Source of the DNA: an uncultured Verrucomicrobiota bacterium
GTDB taxonomy: Bacteria; Verrucomicrobiota; Verrucomicrobiia; Limisphaerales; UBA9464
Direction: 5' to 3'
Length of the DNA stretch: 15,550 nucleotides
NCBI GenBank assembly: GCA_903925515.1
Contig: CAIYFP010000130.1
Location: forward strand, 1 to 15,550
Shown here piece by piece: positions 15,400 to 15,550 of the stretch (position 1 is its first letter; each line of letters begins with the position of its first letter). The notes beneath the pieces are model-generated. The model worked only from the letters and a program-made list of their open reading frames with translations. It made no database searches and had not been told where the DNA came from. The translations under genes were made by a program, and so were the position numbers.

Positions 15400-15425
15400 T
15401 CTGCTGAAAAACTCAAAAACCCCCG

Positions 15426-15550
15426 TTAATCCGCGTTTTGCACCGGTTCGATCGGCCGGGCGTTCGGGCGCTTGAGGCGGAGGTCCGTCCGGTTCAGCAG
15501 TTGCCAGTGCACCTCCTCGCCCCCCTCGATCCCCAACGCCGCCGCCAACG
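15426..15550 (-). CDS. 3' end of an unidentified minus-strand gene
   Basis: The last 40 codons of a reading frame enter from the right edge and stop at TAA (15428-15426). The peptide has an alternating pattern, with LAAALGIEGGEEVHWQLLN then RTDLRLKRP, and a polar tail ending in NAD. The LGIxxGEEVxWxLLxRxxLxLxRP rhythm looks like two short strands around a Gly-rich turn, as in AbrB/MazE-like modules or tails seen on some transposases. This is only an impression and no family is claimed. It converges on the permease. Unlike every other gene in the window, its region is C-rich on the plus strand. Confidence 0.55.
   Translation of the reverse strand, partial: LAAALGIEGGEEVHWQLLNRTDLRLKRPNARPIEPVQNAD

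Overview
The window is GC-rich DNA, about 70% G+C by eye. It most likely comes from the Planctomycetota–Verrucomicrobiota group, with Verrucomicrobiota slightly favoured. The main evidence is a DUF1501 gene overlapping a planctomycete-type cytochrome gene (PSCyt1, DUF1549/PSCyt2, DUF1553/PSD1), a pairing typical of that group. Shine-Dalgarno sites are weak or absent and the sugar-oxidation genes also fit. No rRNA, tRNA, CRISPR array or complete insertion sequence is visible.

Layout. Positions 1-7785 are read on the minus strand. In transcription order they hold a UxaE-family epimerase (7785-6535), an aldo/keto reductase (6481-5549), a zinc alcohol dehydrogenase (5517-4492), a 200-bp spacer with a hairpin and a 9-bp tandem repeat, the secreted cytochrome/LamG protein (4291-1145), and a DUF1501 protein that runs off the left edge. 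Positions 7786-8666 are an 881-bp non-coding gap between divergent gene blocks, with several inverted repeats. Positions 8667-15330 are read on the plus strand: a renalase-like FAD oxidoreductase, a secreted TPR protein with a C-terminal redoxin domain, an ABC ATPase, and a large two-module FtsX-type (YbbP-like) permease whose start overlaps the ATPase stop. At the right edge, the last 40 codons of an unidentified minus-strand gene converge on the permease.

How the genes may work together. The epimerase, aldo/keto reductase and zinc dehydrogenase fit one oxidative sugar route: L-galactose to L-galactonolactone (aldo/keto reductase), L-galactonate to D-tagaturonate (zinc dehydrogenase), and D-tagaturonate to D-fructuronate (UxaE). 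No lactonase is visible and the substrate is inferred. The adjacent DUF1501/cytochrome pair looks exported and has a LamG fold suited to binding polysaccharide, so it might act upstream on a polymer; that is a guess from position. The plus-strand block looks like envelope or redox functions. A short terminator-like hairpin at 12056-12072 may separate the FAD/TPR-redoxin genes from the transporter.

Two sequence-level signals stand out. First, the plus strand is strongly G-rich over genes of both orientations, so minus-strand genes use C-ending codons and plus-strand genes G-ending codons. The skew fades in the 881-bp gap and reverses in the right-edge fragment. Second, codon choice before TGG and words such as CCATGG and CCTTGG are unusually biased.
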